64,000 nt of DNA from Crocosphaera sp. (GTDB lineage Bacteria > Cyanobacteriota > Cyanobacteriia > Cyanobacteriales > Microcystaceae): contig JASJDN010000015.1 of assembly GCA_030065205.1 (NCBI GenBank), forward strand, positions 1-64,000. Direction: 5' to 3'. The notes under the pieces are model-generated. The model did no database searches, was not told where the DNA came from, and was given only the letters and a program-made list of their open reading frames with translations. Shown here in pieces: positions 46,723 to 56,863 of the stretch. Positions within the stretch are counted from its first letter, which is position 1. Each line of letters starts with the position of its first letter. A program made the translations under genes and the position numbers.

Positions 46723-48917
46723 TGATGAAGTTTCGAGCGCTGATCATTACAATTCTGACAGTTTACTGGATAGTGTTTGGGATTTATACACCAACGTTAT
46801 CCAATAATACTCTGTCAGAAAAAGTTAGTATTGTTTTAGAAAAAGCACTGTGGACAAATTATAATCAAAAGCTATCTTATCAAGATATTACCCTCGATTT
46901 AATCTGTGAGAATAATCGCTGTAACTCTGAAATTTGGGGATTTGCTCCCGATTTTAATCAAGCGGAACATCAAGGAATCGTTACGGTTAATCAATCTAGT
47001 AATCAGTGGATTCTAGACGTTGATTTAACCATTAACTCTGATCCTTGGTTATCCTTATCAGGAAAGGCTAATTATAAAATTGAATTAACTCCAAAAAATA
47101 ACAAAATTTTTATTGGAAATTATCAAGGAAAGTTCAAGAACACATTATTACAAGGAAAGGCTTCTGCTGTTAAAAAAATCTTATATCCTCAACCTTTAAC
47201 CTATCATAAACCGATTCAACCTCAAGAACATCCTCGGTTAGTATTCCGAGAAGGAACTTTACCAGAATTAAGGAAAAAAGTCAAGACAAAAACGGGTAAA
47301 AAAATTATTCAGAAATTAAAAGAAACTCTCAATCAAACTGTTACCTATGATGGATATGTTCCCAATGCAGGATATCACGCAGCAGGACAATGTTTTCTAG
47401 CATTAATAGAAGAAAACCCTAATCAAGCGGATGATGCTTGGACAGTGGTAAAAACCGCCGTTAATACCTCCTATCGTCGCTTATTTGAACTGTCTCCAGT
47501 GGTGGCCGGGGTAGCGATCGCTTATGACTTGTGTTACCCTTATTGGGAAGATAATAATCGCCTCCTTGTATCTAATTGGCTGGCTCAACAAGCACAATTA
47601 TTGATTGAGGGAACCCCAGACAGAGGATGGAACCCGACAGCATGGAGTAATTGGAATGCTAGGGCAAGAGGAGCCGCAGGATTAGCAGCATTAGCGATTT
47701 TAAAAGAACCAGAAGCCAATTTTTCCCAAAAAATACCTCGTGAACAACTTTTAACCATTGCAAAACGGAATATTGTTCGTTACTTAGAAACCGCGATCGG
47801 AGATAAGGGGTTTGGGACAGAAGGGGATCATTACACCACTGAACCATTTATCTTAACCTTATTTCCTTTTTTCACAGGTTACTATCATGTTAAAGGGGAA
47901 AATTTTGCCACCGAAAGCTCTAATTTAGCTTGGTTATTACCTCACTATTTAATGCGAATTGTTCCCAGAAATAACAGTTATCCTATTCCTAGTTATGGAC
48001 GACATAGATATTATCCAGAAGGGTCATTATTTGCAATGGGAATGGGTTTAGTACCTCTGAAATTTTTACCTGGAGTGATGTGGGGATTTGATCATTATTG
48101 GGGAAAAAATGGAGATCAAAGTTTTGGAATTAAGTCTCCTTTAGATGCTATTTTTTTATTGGTTAATTATTCCGAAAAACTATCAATTAAGCACCCTTCT
48201 CAGATTTTTGATAAGGTTTTAAGAGATGATAAAAAGGGATTTTATATCTTTCGTAACCAGTGGAAAGATAAGAAGGATTTTGTAGCTAGTATTTATGGAA
48301 AACAAGAACATTTGAATAAATCTTGGTCATTTCCAGATGCGGGAAGTTTCCGTATTTGGGGGTTGGGAGAAAATTGGGCGATCGCAGGAGAAAGTAAAAA
48401 TAAACCAGAAAATGAAAATATTATTATTCAAGAAAACTCTCGTCAATTAACCATGAAAACCATTTATTTTGAATCACAAAAAGATGGTTCAGGTATTGTT
48501 AGTTTACAAGGAAAAGATTGGTTAAGATCCTTCGCTGTTGATTATTCTAATCTTTCAGGAGTTCCTGGTTTATTTGCGATTGTTGATCAATTTGATGATC
48601 CTCAAAATGATCATACATGGGTAATGAATACCCAAAAAGATGTGAAAATTGATCAGAATACCTTTATGATTAAAGGTGATGGGAATGTAAGCATGAAAGG
48701 AACGTTTGTGACTCCTCAAACCATTAACTTAAACTACGATAATAATGACCAGAAAATTATTGCTAAAGGAAAAGGTGATTTTTTTGTAATTATGACAGTT
48801 CACAATCATAAAATTCCTGACTTAAAACTTATTAATCATCCGTTATATCCTCAAGTTGTAATTGGTAATAGGATTATTATTTTTCAAGATCAACATATTT
48901 CTTTTGGTACTAATTGA
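46722..48917 (+). CDS. alginate lyase / heparinase II-III-like secreted enzyme
   Basis: The 731-aa protein has an N-terminal hydrophobic segment (about residues 4-25) and an unusual domain to about 150. An alpha/alpha-toroid follows (about 165-480): HPRLVFREGTLPELRKKV, PNAGYHAAGQCFLAL, WNPTAWSNWNARARGAAGLA and EGDHYTTEPFIL, with Asn, His, Tyr and Arg residues suited to polysaccharide lyase chemistry. The C-terminal part is beta-rich, as in heparinase-like lyases. The start codon shares one base with the stop of the protease gene (TAATG), indicating translational coupling. Substrate unknown; an acidic exopolysaccharide is the likely class. Confidence 0.7.
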   Translation: MMKFRALIITILTVYWIVFGIYTPTLSNNTLSEKVSIVLEKALWTNYNQKLSYQDITLDLICENNRCNSEIWGFAPDFNQAEHQGIVTVNQSSNQWILDVDLTINSDPWLSLSGKANYKIELTPKNNKIFIGNYQGKFKNTLLQGKASAVKKILYPQPLTYHKPIQPQEHPRLVFREGTLPELRKKVKTKTGKKIIQKLKETLNQTVTYDGYVPNAGYHAAGQCFLALIEENPNQADDAWTVVKTAVNTSYRRLFELSPVVAGVAIAYDLCYPYWEDNNRLLVSNWLAQQAQLLIEGTPDRGWNPTAWSNWNARARGAAGLAALAILKEPEANFSQKIPREQLLTIAKRNIVRYLETAIGDKGFGTEGDHYTTEPFILTLFPFFTGYYHVKGENFATESSNLAWLLPHYLMRIVPRNNSYPIPSYGRHRYYPEGSLFAMGMGLVPLKFLPGVMWGFDHYWGKNGDQSFGIKSPLDAIFLLVNYSEKLSIKHPSQIFDKVLRDDKKGFYIFRNQWKDKKDFVASIYGKQEHLNKSWSFPDAGSFRIWGLGENWAIAGESKNKPENENIIIQENSRQLTMKTIYFESQKDGSGIVSLQGKDWLRSFAVDYSNLSGVPGLFAIVDQFDDPQNDHTWVMNTQKDVKIDQNTFMIKGDGNVSMKGTFVTPQTINLNYDNNDQKIIAKGKGDFFVIMTVHNHKIPDLKLINHPLYPQVVIGNRIIIFQDQHISFGTN

Positions 48918-49015
48918 TCGGTATAGTCGTTTCAAATAAGTTTGACACAGAGGAATGTGAGCATCTTGCTCACTATTTTAACCATAAAGGAGGTCGGTTT
49001 TGTTTCATTGTGATT

Positions 49016-51904
49016 TTAATATATCTTATAAGCATGACTATTAATAAGAGTTGTCGCTTTTTCAGAGGGTAAAGGAGGGGCGAATAAATATCCTTGAATG
49101 GCCTCGCATTCTAACCCTTGTAATTGTTGACGCTGAAAATCGGTTTCCACTCCTTCCGCTACTAAATTCATACCTAAAGATTGGGCAATATTAATAATGG
49201 CTTTAACGATACTAACATCAGCTTGATTATAATTATAGTCTAAACCATCCACAAAAGATTTATCAATTTTCAGGGTATTAATAGGAAACCGTTTCAAATA
49301 ATTTAAAGAAGAATAACCCGTCCCAAAATCATCCAAACTAATTTCAATACCCTGTTCTTGTAACTGAGGAAGGAGAGAAATAACTCTATCCGTATTTTTA
49401 ATCAATAAACTTTCGGTTAACTCTAATTTCAGATTTTTTCCTGATAACTGAGTCTTAGCTAACGTTTGATTGATGGTGTTCAAAAATTGAGGAGATTGAA
49501 AATGATACCCAGCAATATTAACACTCATTTTTAGGGAATTAGCAGTAGGAAAATCAGCGCACCATTGGGACATTTGACCACAAGCTTCTTCAAAAATCCA
49601 TTCACTCAAGGGAATAATTAATCCTGTTTCTTCAGCCAAAGGAATAAACTTTCCTGGAGAAATCAACCCCTTTTCAGGATGTCGCCAACGCACCAACGCT
49701 TCAAACCCCAATAATTGCAAAGAACGAGTAGCCACAATGGGTTGATAATATAACGTAAATTGTTGCTGTTCTAAAGCTTCTCGCAAACTTGTTTCAAGCT
49801 CAAAGATTTCCTGTACCGTTTGACGCATTTCCACATTAAACAGTTCGTAACTCCTTAAATTATTGGCTTTGGCGCGATACATCGCGTTATCCGCATCCCG
49901 TAAAATATCTTCTGCCGTATCATAGTCTGAACTACTCAACGCAATCCCAATACTAGCCGAAGTAAACAGGGTTTTATTCATCAACTGAATCGGCTTTTTA
50001 ATATCTTCCTCAATGCGTTCAATAACCTGTACCACCTGATGGGGACTGTTAATATCTTCCAGAAGAATGACAAATTCATCTCCTCCCAGTCGCGCTACTG
50101 TATCACAACTACGAACATGACGTTTAAGGGTATCAGCAATATAAATGAGCAGTTGATCACCAATAAAATGGCCTAAACTATCATTAATTACCTTGAAGCG
50201 GTTTAAATCAATAAATAACACTGCAAAAAGACTATCAGGATGACGTTTAAACCTTTGAATTGCGTAGTCTAACCTTTCTATAAGCAAAGTACGGTTAGGC
50301 AACATCGTCAAAGCATCATGAAGCGCACGATAACGTAACTGTTCCTCCGCCACCTTGCGCTCAGTAATATCCAGAAGCAGCACCACCACTTCAGTTAAAC
50401 GGTTTTGGTCGTCAAAAGAAGGAAAAGCATTAACTAGCGTCCAAATAGTGTCTAGGGAAGACTTCCGTCGGATACCCATGACATAATTTTGCAAGGGAAC
50501 TTGGGTTGCCAAAACTTGCTGACAAGGATATTGTTCAAATGGGAGTATTGCCCCTGACTCGTCAACAAACATGATACCCTTCTCCAAACAAGAAGATAAA
50601 GATAAATTCTCAGAAGCAATATCCAATAAATGCGAGGCCGCTAAATTAGCCATCCTCATGTTACCGTCAGGACTGAAAATAACCACGCCGGCTTGAAGAT
50701 TGTTAATCAGTTGATAATAGTTAGCTTCGCTCAAACGCAGTTTTCTCAGGGTTGTTTCCAGGGATTCGGTTTTTGCTTGTAAAGCTTGGGTGCGGTCTAT
50801 TACCCGTTGTTCAAGGTGGGTGAGGGTTTCTCTTAATTCAGTGAGCATGGTATTAAGAGCGTTGGCCACAACCCCAAATTCATTACCCGATGAGAAGTTG
50901 AGCGTCTCTTCTAGAGAACCTTGGGCAATACGGTCTGAAACCTCTGTTAATTGCGTTAAAGGCTGAACAATGGCTTTTCCTAACCAGAAACTGACCCATA
51001 GTGTTAGCCCTAAAGCGATGATAGCGGTGGCTAATAGAGCCATACGAGTATAATCAGCCGTTCGGATTAATTCTAACCGAGCTTGCTCTGCTTGAGTTTT
51101 GGTTCGTTGGCCAATCACTCCAAGAATGCGATCAATTTCCTTATTAATACTTTCTGCAACAATTTGATTGAATACAACTTGTTGCTCTAATAATAAAAGT
51201 TCCTCTAGGGTACTCACATAGGTTTGGGCTAATTGATTAACCGATGTCTGGGTCGAACTCATTTTGAGGGCATTTTCGAGTTCTTGCAGACTAACCTGTA
51301 AATCGTTGGCCGAGCCTGTTTTTTCCATTTGAAAATAGTTTTGCTGTTCTACAATGGCTGTCCAGAACAGCCTCTGTATAGTTCTATTGCCTCCTAGGGT
51401 TCGGTCATGAACAAACTGGTTGATGAGGGTTTGTAGTTTTTGATGGAGTTGATATCCTTCATCACTATTAATAATTCGCTTAGCCGTACCTTTAAACGCA
51501 GATTCATAGTTATTAAATAAGGATTGGAGTTTGGTTAGTTCCTCTTCTATATCTGAGTGCTTCTCCTCTAGGGTTTGCATCGCCACTAGGTTTTGACGGG
51601 CTTGATTTAGATAATGGTTTTGGTTATTGATGGCGTTTTGAATCTCTGGACTGACTTGTTTGAGTTGCCAGTTATTTAATAAACGATATTCAGCTTTTCG
51701 CGCTAGTAAAAAATTGCTTTTCAGTTCCAGACTTAATTCTCGGACACGGGTCGCATAATCAATGGTTCCTTGAGCTTGATCACGAAAATATCGTAAGGTT
51801 CCATAAATTATGACTGCACTGATGAGGTTCAACAATAGAATTCCCCCGAATCCTAACATCAGTTGACCCCGAATGGTTTTTATCCAGTGCAGTTTAGATA
51901 GCAT
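49016..51904 (-). CDS. membrane sensor with HAMP, PAS, GGDEF and EAL domains
   Basis: The 962-aa protein has an N-terminal helix, an all-helical periplasmic sensor (about 35-290, Gln/Leu/Glu-rich), a second helix (LLATAIIALGLTLWVSFWLG), HAMP (about 310-365), PAS (about 395-510), GGDEF and EAL. The cyclase site is intact (RLGGDEFVILL) with an RxxD inhibitory site (RSCD). The phosphodiesterase residues are also intact: EALVRWRH, LELTES, LDDFGTGYSSL, LKIDKSFVDG, AEGVET. It may therefore make and break c-di-GMP. It overlaps the lipoprotein gene upstream by one base (TAATG), so the binding protein probably feeds the sensor. Confidence 0.9.
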   Translation of the reverse strand: MLSKLHWIKTIRGQLMLGFGGILLLNLISAVIIYGTLRYFRDQAQGTIDYATRVRELSLELKSNFLLARKAEYRLLNNWQLKQVSPEIQNAINNQNHYLNQARQNLVAMQTLEEKHSDIEEELTKLQSLFNNYESAFKGTAKRIINSDEGYQLHQKLQTLINQFVHDRTLGGNRTIQRLFWTAIVEQQNYFQMEKTGSANDLQVSLQELENALKMSSTQTSVNQLAQTYVSTLEELLLLEQQVVFNQIVAESINKEIDRILGVIGQRTKTQAEQARLELIRTADYTRMALLATAIIALGLTLWVSFWLGKAIVQPLTQLTEVSDRIAQGSLEETLNFSSGNEFGVVANALNTMLTELRETLTHLEQRVIDRTQALQAKTESLETTLRKLRLSEANYYQLINNLQAGVVIFSPDGNMRMANLAASHLLDIASENLSLSSCLEKGIMFVDESGAILPFEQYPCQQVLATQVPLQNYVMGIRRKSSLDTIWTLVNAFPSFDDQNRLTEVVVLLLDITERKVAEEQLRYRALHDALTMLPNRTLLIERLDYAIQRFKRHPDSLFAVLFIDLNRFKVINDSLGHFIGDQLLIYIADTLKRHVRSCDTVARLGGDEFVILLEDINSPHQVVQVIERIEEDIKKPIQLMNKTLFTSASIGIALSSSDYDTAEDILRDADNAMYRAKANNLRSYELFNVEMRQTVQEIFELETSLREALEQQQFTLYYQPIVATRSLQLLGFEALVRWRHPEKGLISPGKFIPLAEETGLIIPLSEWIFEEACGQMSQWCADFPTANSLKMSVNIAGYHFQSPQFLNTINQTLAKTQLSGKNLKLELTESLLIKNTDRVISLLPQLQEQGIEISLDDFGTGYSSLNYLKRFPINTLKIDKSFVDGLDYNYNQADVSIVKAIINIAQSLGMNLVAEGVETDFQRQQLQGLECEAIQGYLFAPPLPSEKATTLINSHAYKIY

Positions 51905-53316
51905 TAATCTTCCTCTGGAAACTCACCCATAATTTCCTTCATCTGGCTTTGTAGTTTACCCATAGCCATCTCCTCATTACCACCATCATAAAGCTCGTGA
52001 ATAGTGGTGGCAATGGCTTGGGCCCCTTGATTCCAACGGGGATGGAGGACAACCGTCGGACGGGAAGTCTGCATGGCTGTTTGCACTGCTAACGCATAGT
52101 CAATATTCATGGCTTCGGTGTAGATTGAGTCCATAACCCAAGAGGAAAACCGAGGTACACCCCCTGTCATTACGCCAATTTTCGGTTCCATCATCTGACT
52201 GGTGGCCCATTGAATAAATAACCAGGCTGCTTGGGGGTTTTTTGCCTTTTGAGCAATGCCTAATCCCCAAAGCCAATGCCCTGTGATACTCTTCTGGCGT
52301 GAAGGGGGCAAAACCGTATAACCCACGTTTCCTGCTATTTGAGATAAGTTTGGATTCTCAAAGTCGGGGCCGAATAAACTGGCATCAATATAAAAGGCGG
52401 CTTTTCCTTCCCGAAACAGACGAGTAGCCTCAGGCCAGTCCATTTCTTTAATATTAGGGGGCCCCGCTTGCATCAGTTGAGCATAGTTCCTTAATCCGGC
52501 CATAATTCGTTTATTGGTAAAACGGGGCTTATCCCAACTTCCATCGAACCAGATATTATAGGGTAAGGGGCAAGGTTGTGAACCCCAATGATCAAGGACA
52601 ATGCCCGTAACAGTATCAATGATCGTATCTGAAGGAATTCCCCGGATGACTGCCCCAAACAGCTTGTCTTTTGCCATTTCCTTGACCTTGAGAGCCGATT
52701 TTACAAGTTCACTCATGGTTTTTGGGACAAGGCCGTTTAAATACTCATTAATTAATGTCTTATTATAGAAGAGAATATAAGCTTCAAAGGTGGCAGGAAT
52801 GCCAAATAAGCTTTGATTACTGTCTTCTGGGGGATAAGTAGCAGCTAAGCGAAAATTCTCAGGAAAATCATACAGATTATAATTTGATTCGGTCAATTTC
52901 GGATTATTAATTAAGGAGGTTAACGGGTACAATAGATTTTTGCGCCACAACCGATATGCTGTTGAATCCATGGGTAAAAAAAAGGCATCTATGGCTTCTG
53001 AATCACTCTCAAGGGTGGACTCCATTACCTGAAAATAATTCGGTTCAGGCACTATCTTCATGTTAATCTTAATATCGGTTAACGCCTCAAAATCCGATAG
53101 ATAGGGTTTAACACCTTCTGTCCAGGGATGAGCATTCAGGAACAAGGAAACCTCTGTTCCTGCAAACTGTCCCCAATCAAATGTCTGGTTTATGTTTGAG
53201 TTATCCGTCTTTGATTTCTGACAAGCTACGGGTAAACTGGTCATGAGTCCAGATAAGATCATGAATCTCATTAATTGCCGCCGACAAATATTCCCCGTGG
53301 GTCGATAGTCTTTCAA
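51904..53316 (-). CDS. extracellular solute-binding lipoprotein (family 1-like)
   Basis: The 470-aa protein has a signal sequence starting RRQLMRFMILSG and ending in a lipobox (SLPVACQKS), so it should be a lipoprotein. The mature part is a type I/II binding fold: WGQFAGTEVSLFLNAHPWTE, YLSDFEALTDIKINMKIVPE, GIPATFEAYILFYNKTL and KNPQAAWLFIQWATS, as in sugar ABC transporters. No permease or ATPase gene is adjacent. Coupling with a GGDEF-EAL sensor suggests it reports ligand binding rather than feeding a transporter. Confidence 0.85.
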   Translation of the reverse strand: MKDYRPTGNICRRQLMRFMILSGLMTSLPVACQKSKTDNSNINQTFDWGQFAGTEVSLFLNAHPWTEGVKPYLSDFEALTDIKINMKIVPEPNYFQVMESTLESDSEAIDAFFLPMDSTAYRLWRKNLLYPLTSLINNPKLTESNYNLYDFPENFRLAATYPPEDSNQSLFGIPATFEAYILFYNKTLINEYLNGLVPKTMSELVKSALKVKEMAKDKLFGAVIRGIPSDTIIDTVTGIVLDHWGSQPCPLPYNIWFDGSWDKPRFTNKRIMAGLRNYAQLMQAGPPNIKEMDWPEATRLFREGKAAFYIDASLFGPDFENPNLSQIAGNVGYTVLPPSRQKSITGHWLWGLGIAQKAKNPQAAWLFIQWATSQMMEPKIGVMTGGVPRFSSWVMDSIYTEAMNIDYALAVQTAMQTSRPTVVLHPRWNQGAQAIATTIHELYDGGNEEMAMGKLQSQMKEIMGEFPEED

Positions 53317-53492
53317 TTATAGTTAATCTTAAATAGTTAATATTTATTCTATCTAAAAATGCAAAAAGACGACTCCCGTTATATTTCTCCCGAAAAAAAG
53401 ACTCATAGAAATTAACGGGAGATGACTTACATAGGTTTACGTATTGTGTAGATTAAGTTAAGATAGGGGAAGTATTAAGAGTGGTCAAACTA

Positions 53493-54791
53493 ATGCTCAC
53501 CTTAACTTACGAATTCAAGCTAATTCCTGATAAGCAACAAATCGAGGTTATAGAACACACCTTGAATGTTTGTGGTTCCGTCTGGAATTATGCTTTGAGA
53601 GAGCGTAAGGATTGGCTAAACTCTAGAAAATCACCTGTAAATGCTTGCTCGTTAACTCAGGAATATATCATCTCTCCTGATATTCCTTATCCTAATTATC
53701 ACAATCAAGCTTCATCATTAACAAAAGCTAAGAAAACTAATGAAATACTCAAATCAGTAAATGCTCAAGTTTTACAGCAAGTCTTGAGGACTCTGGATAG
53801 GGCTTTTGCCGATATGCAGTCTAAAAAGTTAGGGTTTCCTCGCTTTAAAAATAAGTATAGAATGCGGTCTTATGTGTATCCTCAAATGCTCAAAGATTGT
53901 GTTAAAGGTAGTCAGATTAAATTACCACAATTAGGATGGATAAAGTGTAGGAAATCTAGAGATATACCTGATGGATTCGACATAAAACAAGCTCGTATTG
54001 TTAGGAGAGCATCAGGCTATTTTGTGATGCTCTCAATGCAGTTAGATGTTAATATTCCTGACGTACCGTTTCATGGACATCCGTTAGGAATTGACTTAGG
54101 CTTAGATAAATTCTTAGCTACTTCAGATGGAGAACTTGTAGATAGACCTCGCTTCTTAAATCGGCTACAACGCAAGCGGAAGTTGCTGCAACGTAGATTA
54201 AGGAATAAGAAAAAAGGCTCTAATAATAGACACAAGTTAAACCAAAAGATAGCAAGACTACATCAAAGAATTTCTGATACTCGTAAAGACTGGCATTTTA
54301 AATTAGGCCATCACCTTTGTGACCAAGGACAATCGATATTTATTGAAGATATTGATTTTCGGTCATGGGGAAGAGGAATGTTGTCTAAGCATTGTCTTGA
54401 TGCTGGTTTTGGGCAATTTCTAACCATCCTGAAGTGGGTAGTATGGAAAAGAGATGTTTTTGTCGCTGAAGTTGACAAGAATTTTACATCTCAAATATGT
54501 CCTAATTGTGGGTTTCATACTGGCAAGAAAACCCTGGATATGAGGGAACATAATTGTCCTGAATGCGGGTATACAACCCACCGAGATGTGGCCGCAGCAC
54601 AAGTTATCAGAAATCGTGGTGTAGAAGAATATGTTCACACCGAGCATAGTCGAAGTGCGCTAGGGCATAGCGTATTAGAAAATGCCTGTGGAGATGATGG
54701 GACGGGGGCTTTGCCTAGTTACCAATCTGTGAAGCAGGAAATCTTAAATGTAAATTTAAGAATCCCCCGTTATAGCGACTTAGGAGCTTAA
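53493..54791 (+). CDS. tnpB: RNA-guided nuclease TnpB
   Basis: I take the ATG at 53493 (MLTLTYEFKLIPDKQQ) over the GTG at 53481 since family members begin there. The 432-aa protein has the RuvC Asp in LGIDLGLDKFLATS, the Glu in SIFIEDIDFRSWG and the last Asp in HRDVAAAQVIRNRG, plus the zinc finger CPNCGFHTG...CPECG. All catalytic positions are intact, so activity is plausible. TnpB cuts DNA guided by an omegaRNA derived from the element's right end, helping the element persist. The omegaRNA overlaps the 3' end of this gene. Confidence 0.92.
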   Translation: MLTLTYEFKLIPDKQQIEVIEHTLNVCGSVWNYALRERKDWLNSRKSPVNACSLTQEYIISPDIPYPNYHNQASSLTKAKKTNEILKSVNAQVLQQVLRTLDRAFADMQSKKLGFPRFKNKYRMRSYVYPQMLKDCVKGSQIKLPQLGWIKCRKSRDIPDGFDIKQARIVRRASGYFVMLSMQLDVNIPDVPFHGHPLGIDLGLDKFLATSDGELVDRPRFLNRLQRKRKLLQRRLRNKKKGSNNRHKLNQKIARLHQRISDTRKDWHFKLGHHLCDQGQSIFIEDIDFRSWGRGMLSKHCLDAGFGQFLTILKWVVWKRDVFVAEVDKNFTSQICPNCGFHTGKKTLDMREHNCPECGYTTHRDVAAAQVIRNRGVEEYVHTEHSRSALGHSVLENACGDDGTGALPSYQSVKQEILNVNLRIPRYSDLGA

Positions 54792-54809
54792 CGGCGGGAG
54801 TATGTCAAC
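54640..54809 (+). ncRNA. probable omegaRNA of the intact TnpB element
   Basis: The 3' part of tnpB and the following right end show GCGCTAGGGCATAGCG, CTTAAATGTAAATTTAAG (a hairpin at about 54743-54760), and the CCCGTTA/TAACGG stem, ending GGAGTATGTCAAC. By analogy with characterised IS200/IS605 elements the guide would be the flank from 54810 (AAGGATTAACTCTAAC). Boundaries are approximate. Confidence 0.55.
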
Positions 54810-54884
54810 AAGGATTAACTCTAACAGAGTTCACTGATATGATATTTAATTAAGATCACTAAAACTAACAAGAGGAATGATTGT

Positions 54885-55838
54885 GTGAGCCAAAAAATCG
54901 TTGGAATGCTAAGCAGTTATAAAGGATTACAAAATAGACGAGATTGGTTATGGAAGCAAACCCCTAAACCTTTTGGACTTTGGGATAATATCCAAATGTT
55001 AGCTAATGCGCCTAACCCTGATTTTTTGTTACTCTATCAGTTCGATTTTCCCCTTCCTCCTTCTCCTAAACCTTGGTGGAAACGTTGGCAAAAATCTCAA
55101 GTTTCATCTCTTAATATTCCTTCCTTACTCAGAGATGTTCCTCAAGAACGGATTATTTATTTATTAAGAGAACCTCCCCTCGAAGAAGTTATTAATCGTA
55201 ACTGCGCTAATTATAATGATGCAAGTCGTTATTGTGGTTATGTTTCTGGTCCAGATGATTTTGCCCCTCACCCCGATTATATGCCGGCAATTTGGTACAT
55301 TAATCATGAGTTTGATGTCTTAGATAAGGGCAATATTCCCGAAAAAGTTAAACCGTGTAGTTGGATAACATCAGGCATTAATCGCACTGAAAATCATCGC
55401 CGTCGTCTCGCTTTTTTACAGTTATTAAGAGATAATAATTTTGAGTTTGATCTCTATGGTAGAAATTTACCTGAGTCAACTCAAAGTCAAGGAACTTTAG
55501 ACAATAAATGGCATGGCATGGCTCCCTATTATTATAATTTATCCATCGAAAATTATGCCGATAATGAATTATATGTGAGTGAAAAGTTATGGGATGCTTT
55601 GTTATGTTGGTGTTTGCCGATTTATTATGGGGGAAGTGCAGCAGATAAGTTATTACCTCCCGGTAGCTTTTTACGATTACCCAGTCTGGACGAAAAAGGA
55701 TTAGAATACATAAAGGAGGTCACTGCTAATTTGGATGCCTGGCATGAAGCAAAATCGGCGATCGCAGAAGCGAGACAAATTATTCTTCATAAATTAAATT
55801 TAATGAATTGGTTATCAGATTTTGTCGAAAAATTTTGA
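54885..55838 (+). CDS. GT10-like (fucosyltransferase-type) glycosyltransferase
   Basis: The 317-aa protein starts at a GTG preceded by AGAGGAATG. The C-terminal half has the GT10 donor-site pattern: NLSIENYADNELYVSEKLW, then DALLCWCLPIYYGGSAADKL. GT10 enzymes add fucose or similar 6-deoxy sugars. The N-terminal half has LYQFDFPLPPSPKPWWKRW and LLREPPLEEV. It is followed by two related glycosyltransferase-like genes, so the three may decorate one glycan. Confidence 0.75.
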   Translation: MSQKIVGMLSSYKGLQNRRDWLWKQTPKPFGLWDNIQMLANAPNPDFLLLYQFDFPLPPSPKPWWKRWQKSQVSSLNIPSLLRDVPQERIIYLLREPPLEEVINRNCANYNDASRYCGYVSGPDDFAPHPDYMPAIWYINHEFDVLDKGNIPEKVKPCSWITSGINRTENHRRRLAFLQLLRDNNFEFDLYGRNLPESTQSQGTLDNKWHGMAPYYYNLSIENYADNELYVSEKLWDALLCWCLPIYYGGSAADKLLPPGSFLRLPSLDEKGLEYIKEVTANLDAWHEAKSAIAEARQIILHKLNLMNWLSDFVEKF

Positions 55839-55859
55839 AACGTTTAACTATTATATGAT

Positions 55860-56852
55860 ATGGATGGAATTTGTACCCTTGGTAATGATCGCGTTTTCGA
55901 TCAAATTATTGCTTTACTTAACAGTATTGAAGCCATTTATGATAAAGAAATGCCTGTTTGTATTTATCCCTATGACGATAATACAGACAAATTAAGAGCC
56001 GAAATTTCGTCTCGTCCCCAAGTAACATTATACGATGATTCTGTTTCTATACAACGATGGGATGGTTTTGCTAAAGCGGTTTGGGATACCCATCCAACAG
56101 CGCGTCAAAGATGGGAAAAATCGGGAAGTAAGGGTTATCATCGCTTCGGAACCCATCGCCGTTATTGCGCTTTTGATGGACCGTTTGATCGGTTTATTTA
56201 TATGGATGCTGATACCATTTTAATGAGTCCTTTAGACTCTATTTTTGATCAATTAGAAAATAATGATTGCATTGTTTATGATTTTCAGTATAAAGATTTA
56301 AGCCATGTTTATGATGTTAATTCAAGTAAATTAAGAACAGTTTTTAATGAGAAAAGATTAAAAAACGAAATTTTTTGCTCAGGTTTTTATGGGTCTAAAA
56401 AAGACCTATTCTCTGAAGATAAAAGAAAGCAATTAATCAACTACTTAGACAAAGGAGAAGCCGAAATATTATATTGTATGGCTCCTGATCAAACCCTCAT
56501 TAACTACATGATGATGCGATCGGATTGTTCTATTTATAATTTAGCTTTAAACTTACCAAAAGACGAAAAAACAGGCTGTTGTGTTACCTCTTCTCATTTT
56601 GAAAATAAAGATAATATTTTGTATGATAAAGGTAATCGCTTAACTTATATTCATTATATTGGTATCTCCTCACAGATTTTTAGACAGGTTTGCGAAGGAG
56701 ACAATATTAATTTTCCCTATCGAGATATTTTCTTATATTATCGTTACTATTATAACCCCGAAAACTTACCTAAATTTAACCAGGAACCTGTATATTATAA
56801 ACAAAAGCCTAACTTAACACAAAAAATTTTTAAAAAATTAGGACTCAATTAA
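55860..56852 (+). CDS. Npun_R2821/R2823-type glycosyltransferase-like protein, copy 1
   Basis: The 330-aa protein starts MDGICTLGNDRVFDQIIALL, and has RFIYMDADTILMSPLD with the DxD of GT8-like glycosyltransferases, GFYGSKKDLFSEDKR, and PDQTLINYMMMRS. The family named after Nostoc genes resembles GT8 enzymes but lacks a proven reaction. It lies 21 bp after the GT10 gene and 11 bp before a paralogue, so the three are an operon. Confidence 0.7.
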   Translation: MDGICTLGNDRVFDQIIALLNSIEAIYDKEMPVCIYPYDDNTDKLRAEISSRPQVTLYDDSVSIQRWDGFAKAVWDTHPTARQRWEKSGSKGYHRFGTHRRYCAFDGPFDRFIYMDADTILMSPLDSIFDQLENNDCIVYDFQYKDLSHVYDVNSSKLRTVFNEKRLKNEIFCSGFYGSKKDLFSEDKRKQLINYLDKGEAEILYCMAPDQTLINYMMMRSDCSIYNLALNLPKDEKTGCCVTSSHFENKDNILYDKGNRLTYIHYIGISSQIFRQVCEGDNINFPYRDIFLYYRYYYNPENLPKFNQEPVYYKQKPNLTQKIFKKLGLN

Positions 56853-56863
56853 TAGAGGAAAAA

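Larger units (their letters stand above)
53373..54809 (+). mobile_element. IS200/IS605-type (IS1341-like) element with tnpB only
   Basis: The left end has a hairpin CTCCCGTTA (53373-53381) / TAACGGGAG (53413-53421); the right end has CCCGTTA (54766-54772) against TAACGG (54789-54794) and then GGAGTATGTCAAC to 54809. Subterminal hairpins instead of terminal inverted repeats are the IS200/IS605 style. There is no Y1 transposase tnpA, so movement would need one in trans. Confidence 0.75.
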
